Positions 1 to 8,689 of a stretch of 40,210 nucleotides of DNA are shown in pieces (position 1 is the first letter of the stretch; each line of letters begins with the position of its first letter). The notes beneath the pieces were generated by a model. That model saw only the letters and a program-made list of their open reading frames with translations, made no database searches and was not told the DNA's origin. This stretch comes from Streptomyces melanogenes (GTDB taxonomy: Bacteria > Actinomycetota > Actinomycetes > Streptomycetales > Streptomycetaceae). The position numbers and the translations under genes are program-made. The stretch is taken from the NCBI RefSeq assembly GCF_014649795.1, contig NZ_BMTS01000044.1, positions 1 to 40,210 of the forward strand, given 5' to 3'.

Positions 1-20
1 CCCGACGGGTAGACAAGCAT

Positions 21-79
21 GTGAAGCCTCTGGTGGAGCCGGTTCTCTTGGTCGAAAACCCATCTACCAGGGGCTTCAC
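21..79. repeat. 14-bp inverted repeat at the left edge
   Basis: The arms 21-34 (GTGAAGCCTCTGGT) and 66-79 are inverted copies with one mismatch, separated by 31 bases. They sit just where the toxin reading frame loses sense, so they may be a terminator-like hairpin or the scar of an insertion or rearrangement. No transposase is beside them. Confidence 0.35.
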
Positions 80-906
80 CACGTTGTCAGCCCAACAGCC
101 GCACGCCGGAACCAGGTTGGAAAAGGCTCACTGGCAGCTACGCTGGAGGCGGCAGCGGGGGCAGTAGCGGCACAGACTGCAGTGCCACATACCCCGCCTA
201 CAAGCCCAACTGCCACTTCGAGCCCATCGACCCGCGCCCTCAGGGAAGCTTCAAGGACTTCTTTGGAGGAGTCCTTCACGGTGTCGTTTCTGGTGCAGAG
301 GCTCTAACTAAGGTTACTCCCTATTGCTTGTGGGAGGACTGCAGCGGAGCAACCAAGCAGTACGACGACTTTGTCACTAAGCACGGCGTAGACAAGGACA
401 CCAGAGCCTTTGATGCTGGAGATGCCGCCGCAACAATAGCGAGCATGTTCAACCTTGGGGGAGTGTTCAAGCATCTTACGGAGAAACTCCTAAAGGGTGG
501 TGGTGAAATTGCTGGAGCTGGTGGATCTGCGGCCAGCAAGGCCCTCGCTTCGGCCGGGGCTGCCCAAGAGCCTCCCGTGACCCTGTACGGACCGTTTCAC
601 CGAAAGGGATCAAAAACAGCTACTCCCGAGCAGGCCGGTATGATTGCGGAATCAAGTGAGCTTTGGGGGAGGATACCCAGGTGGGGTGGTGAGCCGACGG
701 CCCAGGCGCATCGAGGGCCTATACCGCCTGACGCGCCTCCGGGAAGCGTTGAATTCTATACGACGGTCCGGCCGAAGCCGACTAACAGGACACCTAACGG
801 TTATGTCTCGTGGGAGCTGGGTGTAGAGAGCGGCGTGCGAGGCTTTATGAAGGATGGTGAAGAATGGGCATCGATTCCCATCATCGTCACCGAGGTGAGG
901 AAATGA
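25..906 (+). pseudogene. C-terminus of polymorphic-toxin (RHS-like) protein, N-terminus missing
   Basis: The frame is open from about position 25 to a stop at 904-906 with no proper start, and only the part from about 121 reads like protein. It begins with a Gly/Ser-rich linker and a Cys/Tyr/Pro stretch, then a pretoxin-like helical segment (FFGGVLHGV... at about 223 onward), an Ala/Gly-rich hinge, and a final ~110-residue domain with Trp/Gly-rich motifs (SELWG, VQ/AQAHRG-type, FYTTVRP). That order (repeat-protein tail, hinge, short variable toxin) is what RHS/YD-repeat toxins show at their C-terminus. The toxin domain is not assigned; a distant ADP-ribosyltransferase-like fold is possible but weak. 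An ATGA overlap joins it to the next small gene, as in toxin-immunity pairs. GC is visibly lower than in the neighbours. The upstream half was lost, or lies in a different frame across a rearrangement near 80-120. Confidence 0.55.
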
Positions 907-1220
907 AAAGAATCGACAGTAAATTCTTTGAAGGGGTGCCGCAGAATTTTGTGGCGCAAATCGACTTGGAAGTCGAGTCGCTCGAACAGGAATGGGGAGA
1001 GAGTGAGATCACGTGCGACGACCTCGCGGAGTGGGTCACTTTTGCGTTCCTATTGAGTGATGGAACCAAGGTTGCTCTCGTCAGAGAGGCGAATTATCCG
1101 CCTCATTCAGGGTTTATCCTCACGGCGATCGGCGACCTCCATCCTGCAGAGGTGCTATCTCGGTTCCTTTCCGAAGCGCGGATCGATCCTCAGAGTGTCC
1201 TGCATAGGGGTTTCGATTAG
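903..1220 (+). CDS. Probable immunity protein for the preceding toxin
   Basis: This encodes a 105-residue acidic protein with no signal peptide or membrane segment. The start ATG at 903 overlaps the stop of the toxin gene (ATGA) and has GAGG about 6 bases upstream (892-897), so translation is probably coupled. An in-frame ATG at 864 inside the toxin gene is less likely. The position directly behind a toxin domain, the small acidic nature and the low GC all fit a cognate immunity protein. The family is not recognised, so the role is inferred from context only. Confidence 0.6.
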   Translation: MKRIDSKFFEGVPQNFVAQIDLEVESLEQEWGESEITCDDLAEWVTFAFLLSDGTKVALVREANYPPHSGFILTAIGDLHPAEVLSRFLSEARIDPQSVLHRGFD

Positions 1221-1644
1221 GCGGGAACGCTGCATGAATCGCTGAGTTCTAACAATTTCGCCAACTCGTGATTTTTGGAACTCTGGATCGCGATATGCCG
1301 GTGAGATGGGGGCTTAAGGGGAGGTGGGAGCTGGCTGTATGGCGGAGCCTGTGTATATTGCGTGGGCTCCGCCGTTCCATTCACTTGGCTCATCGTCAAT
1401 GGCCGGCATTCGGTCGAAGGTCGGGGTGTTGGGCGGAATGCCCTCCAGCTTGCCGTCCGGAGCTGAGTCAAGAAGGCGGCCGGGTTACCTCCGCCTCGAT
1501 GAGCTCCTGCAGTTGAGGTGGCCATGGGGCGCATCGCGGGCCGCCTCGCCCGCTATGACCCTCGCTCACGGGCCTTCGGATCTCATCGCGTTTGCCGATC
1601 CGCACGCCCTGGCCCACGAGTTGGAGCGCGATCCCGCGCGCTGA
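1221..1644. other. Interval without convincing gene
   Basis: Several reading frames are open here on both strands, but none has a good ribosome-binding site, a recognisable motif or the composition of a real protein. It adjoins decayed genes and is probably itself degenerate. Confidence 0.4.
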
Positions 1645-1935
1645 CTACTTGTTGTCCCGCCGCAGCCACTCGATCCGGTCGACGGCGTTGGGCGGCGTGG
1701 CCGAGGTCGCCTTCCTCGCTGGCCCTGAGGGTGTGGGTGGCCGGGGTCACGGAGTGGATGCGGGGCGGTGCGTCGAAGAACACGGTGCGGCCCTCGGGGG
1801 AGGTTCGCCCAGAACGCCAGCGTGACCGCGCCCGGGTTTACGTCGCCGCTGTCGAGGAGGCGCGCAGCGAGGCGGCGAACAGCTTCTCGCCATCGGCTAT
1901 CGGTCCGCTGTCGTACGCGAGTCGGCATGCTTCCC
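1645..1935 (-). pseudogene. Decayed hypothetical gene with several frameshifts
   Basis: Read leftward, one protein can be followed through three frames: a segment with ADGEKLFAASLRA (about 1930-1850), then DSGDVNPGAVTLAFWANLP (about 1850-1800), then FFDAPPRIHSVTPATHTLRASEEGDLGHA (about 1790-1695), then PPNAVDRIEWLRRDNK and a stop at 1645-1647. One shift falls at the five-G run at 1796-1800. Each segment has good codon bias and together they read as one C-terminal domain, so this is a genuine broken gene, or a stretch of indel sequencing errors. The family is not recognised. Confidence 0.55.
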
Positions 1936-1938
1936 CCG

Positions 1939-2085
1939 CTGCTTGGTTCGCGTGACCTGTCCTTCGACCTGGCCCGAGCTCCAGGTGGGGGAAAAGGCGG
2001 CGATGTCGCGGCGGAAGCCGTTGACCATGTTGTGCAGTGCGGGCGGGTCGTCGGCCTGGACGCGTTCCATCCAGCCCGGCAGTTG
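1939..2085 (-). pseudogene. ISL3-family transposase C-terminal remnant
   Basis: The segment read leftward from 2082 contains LPGWMERVQADDPPALHNMV, an FRRDIAAF stretch and WSSGQVEGQVTRTK. This matches the ISL3 transposase C-terminus, where the last catalytic acidic residue lies in a WSSGPVEGxxNRxK motif. Here the Glu of VEG is kept but the sequence after TRTK no longer follows the family, and upstream only scraps remain. It is therefore a dead fragment abutting the decayed gene at 1645-1935. No terminal inverted repeats were found. Confidence 0.6.
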
Positions 2086-2660
2086 GGATTTCCCCGCTCG
2101 CTGGCGGTCTGTGCCTTGGAGAGCGACCCCTGATGCCAGCCGCCGCCCACTGCCCTCCCGTCCCCGGCCGCCTGCCCGCACGCCCCACTCCCGAAAGCCG
2201 TGCGGCAAGACGAGAGGATCCGGACACCCGTCGGTCTTCCACCGCGTCCACCGAGACGGCGTGCCCGCAGATAGGCGAGGCCGCAGCACGGTGAGGACGG
2301 CCAGCCGGACAGCTCTTCAACCACCCCGCGGCTCAGCTTGCGCTTGTGACCGGCTTGCTGGAGAGCCGAGCTCATGGATCCGCCGGAGGACGAAGGGGCA
2401 CAGAGGGCTGGCGGCGGGTGGAGACATAGCGGCGGGCTGCGAGGATCTGCAGGGTGTCCAGCTCGTCGACCTGAGCGTGCGGCGCACCGCCGTAAGCTGA
2501 CATCGGCCCCCTCGCCAGCAGGCGGGCGGCGGCGATCGGGAGCTCAGTCGTGTGGCAGCCGCCGATGGGCGCGGATCCTCTGAGGGGACGGTCGGCATCA
2601 GGCTGATGCCGGTGATCGGGCCGCTGGCCATGTCGCATAGCGTGGTGGAGCCCAATCTGA
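2086..2660. other. Gene-free, probably degenerate stretch
   Basis: Long overlapping open frames exist only because GC is high. None carries a start with a ribosome-binding site, or a family motif. Part of it may be further transposase debris. Confidence 0.35.
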
Positions 2661-2676
2661 CCTGAGGAGGCTGGTG

Positions 2677-3009
2677 GTGAGCAGGCCGTATCCCTTCGGA
2701 GAGGGGATGAACGTCGCGTGGGACCTTGTGGTCTGGCGTGGTGATCACGAGCGGGTTGAAATTGCCGTGCTGGATCGCGAGGACATCGTTGAGGTTCGCG
2801 GATACTTCGACCGCGGCGACGATGCGTGGATGTACAACGTCTACCCCGTTCCGACTGCGCTCCTGCCGAAGATCGCTGATCTTGTTCCGGGAGGTCAACT
2901 CGACCTCGACCTCGAGTACTGCATTGAAGCGCGTCAGGTACTTCCCAGCGAAGAACTGTGGACTCCCGAACCTGGGCAGCTTCCACCGGGTCATGTGCCG
3001 TCGCCGTGA
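2677..3009 (+). CDS. Small hypothetical protein
   Basis: This encodes a 110-residue acidic soluble protein. The GTG at 2677 is chosen because AGGAGG lies 6 bases upstream (2665-2670); a GTG at 2674 and an ATG at 2707 are alternatives. The middle is a regular alternation of charged and aliphatic residues (EIAVLDREDIVEVRGYF), suggesting a small alpha/beta fold like those of many immunity or stress-associated proteins, but I do not recognise the family. Codon use is typical of a real Streptomyces gene. It stands alone, 280 bases before the DUF2637 gene. Confidence 0.65.
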   Translation: MSRPYPFGEGMNVAWDLVVWRGDHERVEIAVLDREDIVEVRGYFDRGDDAWMYNVYPVPTALLPKIADLVPGGQLDLDLEYCIEARQVLPSEELWTPEPGQLPPGHVPSP

Positions 3010-3044
3010 GCGTGATGGGTAACAGCGTCGTGGATCAGCGACCC

Positions 3045-3058
3045 TTCCCTTCAGGGAA
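3045..3058. promoter_or_regulatory. Small perfect dyad in the promoter region
   Basis: TTCCCT, TC, AGGGAA forms a 6-bp dyad between the small gene and the DUF2637 gene. It could be an operator or part of a short terminator; nothing else distinctive is seen from 3010 to 3292. Confidence 0.25.
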
Positions 3059-3292
3059 CTACCCCTATCGCTGGTAGTCATCGGCGAGCGACAGCGGCCG
3101 GACATGAGTCTCAGGAGTGTCCTGGCTACTCGTGGGGCCAGCAGCGTGATCCGGGTGGGCAAGGAGGGACGCAGCAGTCGCACAAAAGACGTTCGGGCAG
3201 ATAGCGCTGATTGTGGCAGAGTGTGAACTCTACGGCGCTGGCGGCCTGTGCGGCTGGTTGGCGGTCCGGTGCCGGGGGAGGAGCGGCTGCTG

Positions 3293-5152
3293 GTGTCAGC
3301 ACGGGGCGAGCAGGTGGTGGTGTTCGGCCGTACGCACCGGGTCCTGACCGGGGTGGTGGTGGCGGGTGGGGTGGTCATTGCCGGGATCGGGTTCGCGGGT
3401 TCTTACGCGGCGGTGCGCGCGCTCGCGGAGAAGAAAGGTTTCGGGAACTTCTCCCTCGTCTTCCCGATAGGCATCGACGCGGGTATCTGTGTGCTCCTCG
3501 CGCTCGACCTGCTGCTGACCTGGATCCGCATCCCCTTCCCGCTGCTGCGCCAGACGGCCTGGCTGCTGACGGCCGCCACGATCGCTTTCAACGGTGCGGC
3601 CGCCTGGCCCGACCCGCTCGGCGTCGGCATGCACGCCGTCATCCCGGTCCTGTTCGTCGTCGCCGTCGAAGCGGCCCGCCACGCGGTGGGCCGGATCGCG
3701 GACATCACCGCCGACAAGCACATGGAAGGCGTCCGCCTCACCCGCTGGCTCCTCTCCCCCGTCCCCACTTTCCGCCTGTGGCGCCGTATGAAGCTGTGGG
3801 AACTGCGCTCCTACGAGCAGGTCATCAAGCTCGAACAGGACCGCCTCGTCTACCAAGCGCGCCTCCAGGCCCGCTACGGCCGCGCCTGGCGCCGCAAGGC
3901 GCCCGTCGAGTCGCTCATGCCGCTGCGCCTGGCCAAGTTCGGCGTCCCGCTCGCCGACACCGGCCCGGCGGGCCTCGCCGCAGCCGGCATCGAGGAACCA
4001 CTCCTCCTCCCTATCGCGCAGGCCCGCGCCCCTGCCCGGCCGGCGTTTTCACCGGGCGAGCGTGTTGCCGATACTGAGACGGAGATCGTGAGTCGGGAAA
4101 GGGCAGCATCGTCGTCGAGGCAAGCCGCGGCGGCGACATCTGCGCCTTCGGGTGATACGCGGCAATCGGCAGGAGACGCTGGTGGGCGGTTGGCCGATGC
4201 CTACGAGGCATTCCTTGCCGAGTTTAGGGTCGAGCCGTCCGCCACGCAGTGGGCCCTGTGGCTGCGCGACGTCCTCGGCATCGCCACAGGTTCCGGCGAA
4301 CCGCTCTCCGCACAGCAGGTCCAGCTCCTGCTCCACGCCCTCCACCACCGCTATACACCACACACCCACCGACGGGCAGCCTCTGATCCACCCCAGCCGA
4401 GCAACCACTCCTGGGACGGCCTCTCCAGCGCTCGGCGTAGCGCCCAGGAACATGCCACCAGCCCGGATGCGGCCGACCTGGCGGCGGATGCGGACGAGGG
4501 GAACCGCATCACCGGTGGGGGGAGCCAGCCCAGCACGGAGGAAGACACCGTGGACGTCGTCGGGCGCTTCCCGGAGGGAGAAGGGGAAAGCAGACAGCCG
4601 CCCTCCGAGGCCGCGGCCGATATCGGCGAGGAGAAAGCCGACGAACCGCTGCCGCAGATGGGGAGTGCGCGGTCGGTCCCTGTCGGTGCTGCGGCCCAGG
4701 GGGCGAGGCAGCAGCGCGGCCCACGGATCGACGCTCCCCTCGACGCACCGCCGTCTTGGCCACGTGAGAGCAGGGACGGCGGTCTGAGTGCCTCCGACAA
4801 GTACTACCTCGAGTGGAGGCAGTATCAGGAGGAACACGGCGGTGAGCCCACCGATGAGGAGCTGTCGGCCTACCTCGCCGAGAAGGGGCTGCTGGGCCGC
4901 GGCGGTAAGCGCATCAGCGCGGCGAACCTGCGCCGCCACTTCGTACGCTGGCGCATCTACCACGTCTGGGCCGAACACCGGGCCCGTACCGACGACCCCG
5001 TGCTGGTAGAGGTGGCGCGGGTGTGCGGGGAGCGGGGGATCACCGCCCAGTACAACAAACCGATCACCCCTACCCTGGTCGCCGGGGAACGCGCGGACTT
5101 CGAGCGCCGCTGGCAGACACTCACCCACCAACCCACCCCAGACACGCCATAA
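3293..5152 (+). CDS. DUF2637 membrane protein (SpdB-like, plasmid spread)
   Basis: This encodes about 619 residues. The N-terminal ~115 residues hold about four hydrophobic helices with the DUF2637 pattern (GFAGSYAAV, FPIGIDAGICVLLALDLLL, AFNGAAAW, HAVIPVLFVVAVEAARH). These are followed by a positively charged amphipathic region (LWRRMKLWELRSYEQVIKLEQDRL), a long disordered Ala/Ser/acidic linker, and a C-terminal helical domain (about 502-565, YYLEWRQYQEEHGG...) that looks like a DNA- or protein-binding HTH region. DUF2637 proteins occur on actinomycete conjugative plasmids and integrative elements, near transfer and spread genes. GTG at 3293 is preferred because AGGAG ends 9 bases before it; GTG 3248 is possible. 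No FtsK-like Tra protein is in the window. Confidence 0.75.
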   Translation: MSARGEQVVVFGRTHRVLTGVVVAGGVVIAGIGFAGSYAAVRALAEKKGFGNFSLVFPIGIDAGICVLLALDLLLTWIRIPFPLLRQTAWLLTAATIAFNGAAAWPDPLGVGMHAVIPVLFVVAVEAARHAVGRIADITADKHMEGVRLTRWLLSPVPTFRLWRRMKLWELRSYEQVIKLEQDRLVYQARLQARYGRAWRRKAPVESLMPLRLAKFGVPLADTGPAGLAAAGIEEPLLLPIAQARAPARPAFSPGERVADTETEIVSRERAASSSRQAAAATSAPSGDTRQSAGDAGGRLADAYEAFLAEFRVEPSATQWALWLRDVLGIATGSGEPLSAQQVQLLLHALHHRYTPHTHRRAASDPPQPSNHSWDGLSSARRSAQEHATSPDAADLAADADEGNRITGGGSQPSTEEDTVDVVGRFPEGEGESRQPPSEAAADIGEEKADEPLPQMGSARSVPVGAAAQGARQQRGPRIDAPLDAPPSWPRESRDGGLSASDKYYLEWRQYQEEHGGEPTDEELSAYLAEKGLLGRGGKRISAANLRRHFVRWRIYHVWAEHRARTDDPVLVEVARVCGERGITAQYNKPITPTLVAGERADFERRWQTLTHQPTPDTP

Positions 5153-5178
5153 ACCGCACCCCGGACGGAGGAGGAACC

Positions 5179-5619
5179 ATGCGCGCCCTGCGCATTGACC
5201 CCGACACCACGGTCACCGAGCTCGACCTGCCGCAGACGACCCCGTTCTCCCTGATCCGTGTGCAGGTCGGATTCCCCGATGTCGTCGACCAGGGTGTGTA
5301 CCACCACCGTGCCGTGCTGCACCTTCATGGCAGCGGCCGCACGCTGGGCCTCCCGCAGAACCTGACCGCCTGGGCGCTGGCGAGTGCCTGGCGGGGCGTT
5401 CCCCTGTACCCGCTGGCCGGGACTATCGTCGTCACGGGCCGCACAACCGACGGCGATGTGACAGCACTCGAGAACGACCTGGCGGAACACGTTCAGGTTG
5501 TGGCGTGCACCGTGCGGGAGACGCTGACGCAGTGGCGTCGACAGCCTCCGGTCTCCGACGAGGCGGCCATCGGTGAACTGCTCGCCTACGCAGCCCGCGA
5601 CGTCGCCTCCAGCCGGTAG
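5179..5619 (+). CDS. Hypothetical protein downstream of DUF2637 gene
   Basis: This encodes 146 residues. ATG 5179 is set by GGAGGAGG (5166-5173), and the gene starts 26 bases after the DUF2637 stop, so it is in the same operon. The N-terminal half is beta-rich (TTVTELDLPQTTPFSLIRVQVG...), the C-terminal half helical. It contains no signal peptide or transmembrane segment. I do not recognise a family. Its position suggests an accessory of the plasmid transfer or maintenance module. Confidence 0.7.
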   Translation: MRALRIDPDTTVTELDLPQTTPFSLIRVQVGFPDVVDQGVYHHRAVLHLHGSGRTLGLPQNLTAWALASAWRGVPLYPLAGTIVVTGRTTDGDVTALENDLAEHVQVVACTVRETLTQWRRQPPVSDEAAIGELLAYAARDVASSR

Positions 5620-5713
5620 CGATGACCTGTACGGCGAGTCGGCTGGGAGATCCGTGACCACGTGGCATTCCCGGACCACAATCACACGCCGGCCCCCGCT
5701 CTGTTGAGATCCC

Positions 5714-6169
5714 TCAGGCGCCCGGTGGCGGGTACGCGCCGGGCCGCTCCGAGGGCACGGGCACTCCGGACCCGACTCCCAGATCTGTACGCATCACCGC
5801 CTGCATCTGCGTGATCTCCTCCCGCATGTGCAGCAGGAACGCACGCAGCTTCTCACCCGTGGGAGCGTTGGTAGCCGACGCGTCGCCGAGCTGTCTGGAC
5901 CGCTTGTGGGCATCGGCCAGGGCGACCCGTACGCGGTTGGCGGCGTCCAGCACACCGTCAGGGACCAGCATCTGCGCCTGCGCGAAGTCGTTCTGGAACG
6001 CGAGCCGAGCATCCTCCGTCTCCCCGGACAACCCCGCTTGGCCGGGGATGCGGTTCAGGTCCTCACGCTCCGCTACCCGCCGGGGCCGCAGGCACATGAC
6101 GTGGGAGGTCCGTATGCCCACGCGCTGCGCGACTCCACGGAGGTCGGCGCCCGCCGCCCCCCGCACCAC
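5714..6169 (-). CDS. Hypothetical protein, N-terminus uncertain
   Basis: The last ~115 residues (from about 6090 down to 5714) have the composition of a real helical protein (DLNRIPGQAGLSGETEDARLAF, then helices rich in Arg/Ala, then a Pro/Gly tail). The first ~30 residues read poorly, and no ribosome-binding site precedes the GTG at 6169. The gene may therefore start at an internal ATG (about 6097) or be truncated at the 5' end. It lies downstream of a methyltransferase gene on the same strand, separated by a hairpin at 6268-6290. Function unknown. Confidence 0.5.
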   Translation of the reverse strand: MVRGAAGADLRGVAQRVGIRTSHVMCLRPRRVAEREDLNRIPGQAGLSGETEDARLAFQNDFAQAQMLVPDGVLDAANRVRVALADAHKRSRQLGDASATNAPTGEKLRAFLLHMREEITQMQAVMRTDLGVGSGVPVPSERPGAYPPPGA

Positions 6170-6267
6170 AACTGACCTGCGTAGTCATTCTTCAGTGAGA
6201 ACCGCGCGGACTTCGATGCGACGCGACGCAGGGGCTGTCCTGCGCGATAGAACCTTAAGCGTGTGCC

Positions 6268-6290
6268 ATCCACGTTTGAGTGGCGTGGAT
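6268..6290 (-). terminator. Hairpin after the methyltransferase gene
   Basis: ATCCACG (6268-6274) and CGTGGAT (6284-6290) form a 7-bp stem 10 bases past the methyltransferase stop. There is no U-run, so it is only a candidate terminator. Confidence 0.35.
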
Positions 6291-6299
6291 CACTGGAGC

Positions 6300-7025
6300 T
6301 CACGGACGTCGCGCCAGGAAGACGAACTCTCTTCCTGGTCGGTCAGGCGCATCGCGAACGTCTTCCACCACGTAGCCGTGTGCGGCCAGGTCCCTCTCGA
6401 CCTCGTCCCGCTCTCGGAAATGCAACGTCGAATCAGACGTCAGCACCTGTGCGTCCGTGGCGAACGCGTAGGTCCAGCGGAATGTCACCAGAGGCCACCT
6501 CACCTCAGTGAGTTCGACCCAGCTCTCGACGGAGCCGACGCCTGAAATCTCCGTGACGCTGTAGGAGTTCTCGCGGGTCCACCCTTCCCAGGCGCGTCGG
6601 GCCGGATCGCGGGTCTCGAAGACCAGATGTCCGCCAGGCCGTAGTGCTTCGTAGGCTCCTCGTAGCGTCTTGTGCCACGGCTGCGGATCAACGATGGCCT
6701 GGGCAACGTTCGCTGTCATCGTCGCGAGGTCAACCTGCAGCGGCGGGAGGTCCGCCGCGTCACCGCAGATCCAGCGCACCCGCTCACTGCCCGGTTTGTC
6801 GCGAGCGACGTCGATGGACGCCAGGGCGGGGTCGACACCGACGGCCTCGATCCCGCGATCAGCCAGGAGAAGTGCGAACACCCCTGTTCCGCAGCCGATG
6901 TCCAGCACTCGGCGCGCCCCGAACTCATCCGCCATCCGAAGGTAGGGATCGAGATCGCTGCGGTCAGGGTCGAGCGCGTCATAGATCGCGGCGAGCCGTG
7001 GATGCCCGAAGGAGTCGTCAGCCAT
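6300..7025 (-). CDS. Class I SAM-dependent methyltransferase
   Basis: This encodes 241 residues from the ATG at 7023-7025. The SAM-binding glycine-rich motif I is clear (VLDIGCGTGVFALLLADRG, about residues 40-58), followed by the acidic motif (AVGVDPA), the post-motif GDAADLP and the ALRPGGHLVFET strand typical of small-molecule methyltransferases of the UbiE/Methyltransf_25 type. The C-terminal part carries several beta strands that would form the substrate lid. An upstream in-frame extension to 7142 lacks protein-like composition. The neighbours give no pathway context, so the substrate is unknown. Confidence 0.8.
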   Translation of the reverse strand: MADDSFGHPRLAAIYDALDPDRSDLDPYLRMADEFGARRVLDIGCGTGVFALLLADRGIEAVGVDPALASIDVARDKPGSERVRWICGDAADLPPLQVDLATMTANVAQAIVDPQPWHKTLRGAYEALRPGGHLVFETRDPARRAWEGWTRENSYSVTEISGVGSVESWVELTEVRWPLVTFRWTYAFATDAQVLTSDSTLHFRERDEVERDLAAHGYVVEDVRDAPDRPGREFVFLARRP

Positions 7026-7318
7026 GCGGTCGAAGGTATGCAGAGTTCGCGCCGAACAGCTACTGGGTTTGTTGGCTCTAGAAGGTGAGAGAGGCAAGCG
7101 ACCGCCGAACGTGCACACCGCCTTCCAAGAGCCCCAGGTCATACGCCCCTAGGTCTGGATCCGCGAACACCCCCGCGAGCCCCCCACGGCCACCCCTGGC
7201 GACCAGCACCCCGCGCCACTCAAGCTATGGCACGAACCTAATGATCATCAACCTTCGATGGCACAGGGCAGGGGCACTGGGCGCGGGGACCGTCTCGGAG
7301 TCACCCGCCGTCGAACAT

Positions 7319-7663
7319 ATGCCCGAGAGTATGTCTCCGGGGCTTGCTGCTCTGTTCTTCCTGGAGCGCGTGCAGGTGGGCGATTTGGCCCGGACGCGGC
7401 GCTGGATTGAGCGTGAGCGGCGGCGGGCCGTCGAGGAAGTGGCCCGCCGGCCGCTCCCGCCTCCGCCGGGCTGGGTGATGGCCTACGTGCGGCGAGGTGC
7501 CGGCAAGGCCCGGCTGCCCGAAGGTGTCGATGTCGGCGGATGCTCGATGGCGTCCGGCCTGCCCACGGCCGTCGGCCGCGAGCAGGCTCTCGCCGCCCTC
7601 ACCGAGGGCGTTCAGGCCTGCGACTTCTGCCGGCCCGACACCGTCCTTGGTGTGCTGGAGTGA
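7319..7663 (+). CDS. DUF6233 family protein
   Basis: This encodes 114 residues. The pattern ALFFLERVQVGDLARTRRWIERE, then PPPPGWV, a short central strand, then REQALAALTEGVQACDFCRPDTVLGVLE is the DUF6233 signature common in Streptomyces: an N-terminal amphipathic helix and a C-terminal CxxCRPD motif. Function is unknown; a metal site through the CDFC motif is possible. The ATG at 7319 is used, with ATG 7331 as an alternative; neither has a strong ribosome-binding site. The next gene may be translationally coupled through a GTGA overlap at 7660-7663. Confidence 0.7.
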   Translation: MPESMSPGLAALFFLERVQVGDLARTRRWIERERRRAVEEVARRPLPPPPGWVMAYVRRGAGKARLPEGVDVGGCSMASGLPTAVGREQALAALTEGVQACDFCRPDTVLGVLE

Positions 7664-7686
7664 GTGGTTCGGAGCATTCTGGAGGC

Positions 7687-7908
7687 ATGGACGGGGCGCC
7701 GGTAGTCGTGCACTGGTCGCGCGGGAGTGGCGGTCGGCGTGTGACCGTGCGCGGGGAGATCGTCGGCCTGGCGCACAGTGACCGGGGTCTTGTCGAGTTC
7801 CTGCGGCAGTCGGGCCTGGATGAGACGAGTGCCGAGGACATGGTCGCCGGGGACTCCGCGGTGATCGAATGGCGGGGCGGACGGGCACATCATTATGAGG
7901 CGGCGTGA
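7687..7908 (+). CDS. Small hypothetical protein after DUF6233
   Basis: This encodes about 73 residues: a basic beta-strand start (VVVHWSRGSGGRRVTVRG), a helix (VEFLRQSGLDE) and a short C-terminal strand. The ATG at 7687 follows GGAGG by only one base. A GTG at 7660, overlapping the upstream stop as GTGA, is therefore a serious alternative and would add nine residues. Small proteins like this often follow DUF6233 genes in Streptomyces; the function is unknown. Confidence 0.55.
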   Translation: MDGAPVVVHWSRGSGGRRVTVRGEIVGLAHSDRGLVEFLRQSGLDETSAEDMVAGDSAVIEWRGGRAHHYEAA

Positions 7909-8237
7909 CGAGAGCGCTCCTCCCGCCGGAAGGCAGGAGGAGCCACGCGTAGGTGAGCCGGGTCAGAGCGGGGCCGGCGTGGGTGGTGTGGCGGACGTGG
8001 CCGGGGTGCCGGTTCGTGGCGTGCAAGGGTCGTGTCCCGGGGGAAGCGGATGGCTGCATCGTTGCGGATGCGGATGTCGCGGCTCCTGCTTTCCGCAGGT
8101 GGTGTGTGGGCGAGGGCGGCGGTGAGGGTGATGCGGACGAACCTCACCGCGTACGCGCCGACGGTTACGGCGGCTGCTCCCAGGCGGCAGCGCAGGACCG
8201 CCTTGATGTCCCGGTTGGCGTGTCCAGTGATGGTCAT
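7893..8237 (-). CDS. Possible small or decayed gene before the CRISPR array
   Basis: Read leftward from ATG 8235-8237, the first ~50 residues look real (MTITGHANRDIKAVLRC, GAYAVRFVRITLTAAL), but the tail is low-complexity Pro/Arg. Sense also continues upstream of the ATG (RVYGQRTTIAA) to about 8345, where GGGGAG precedes an ATC instead of a start codon. It may be a pseudogene that lost its start. The rest of 7909-8689 has no other gene. Confidence 0.3.
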   Translation of the reverse strand: MTITGHANRDIKAVLRCRLGAAAVTVGAYAVRFVRITLTAALAHTPPAESRSRDIRIRNDAAIRFPRDTTLARHEPAPRPRPPHHPRRPRSDPAHLRVAPPAFRREERSRHAAS

Positions 8238-8499
8238 GGCGGCGATCGTGGTGCGCTGCCCGTAGACCCTGCCCAGGGTGATCGTCGCCGAGGCTGCGAG
8301 TCCCGTAGCGGATGGCCACGCCGTGGTGTGTGGTCGGTCGGTGATCTCCCCGTATTCGGGCGGGGGCTGCGCGTGCCGACGCCGGGCCGGAGGTCGCAGG
8401 TGCGGCAGTGGGCAGAGCGCCCAGTCGGCTGGCTAACTCGTGGTTGTGGCCGGTGCGTTGCCGGGACGCTACCCTGCGCTGAAGGCCTGAGACGGGCAA

Positions 8500-8689
8500 C
8501 GGGCATGGCCTGCTGTGCGGCCGGAACGTTCCCGGCCAAGGGCGGCGGCACCATGACCGAAATCTGCGGGATCAGGAACGAAAGGGAACCGGCCCGTGCC
8601 AAGACGCGACGTCCTGCGGCCGCTGGCCCGTGCGTATCCAGGAGGGTCAAGAACTTGCAAACCTCCGTGAGAACCCCAGCTCACGAAGC
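8500..8689 (+). promoter_or_regulatory. Likely CRISPR leader
   Basis: The stretch directly left of the first repeat has no good gene and lies on the side expected for a type I-E leader, given the repeat orientation. No specific leader motif was recognised. Confidence 0.45.

Noticed and set aside
2317..3378. 353-codon minus-strand frame
   Set aside because: Composition is Thr/Arg/Pro shadow sequence of the plus-strand gene at 2677-3009; no start signal or motif.
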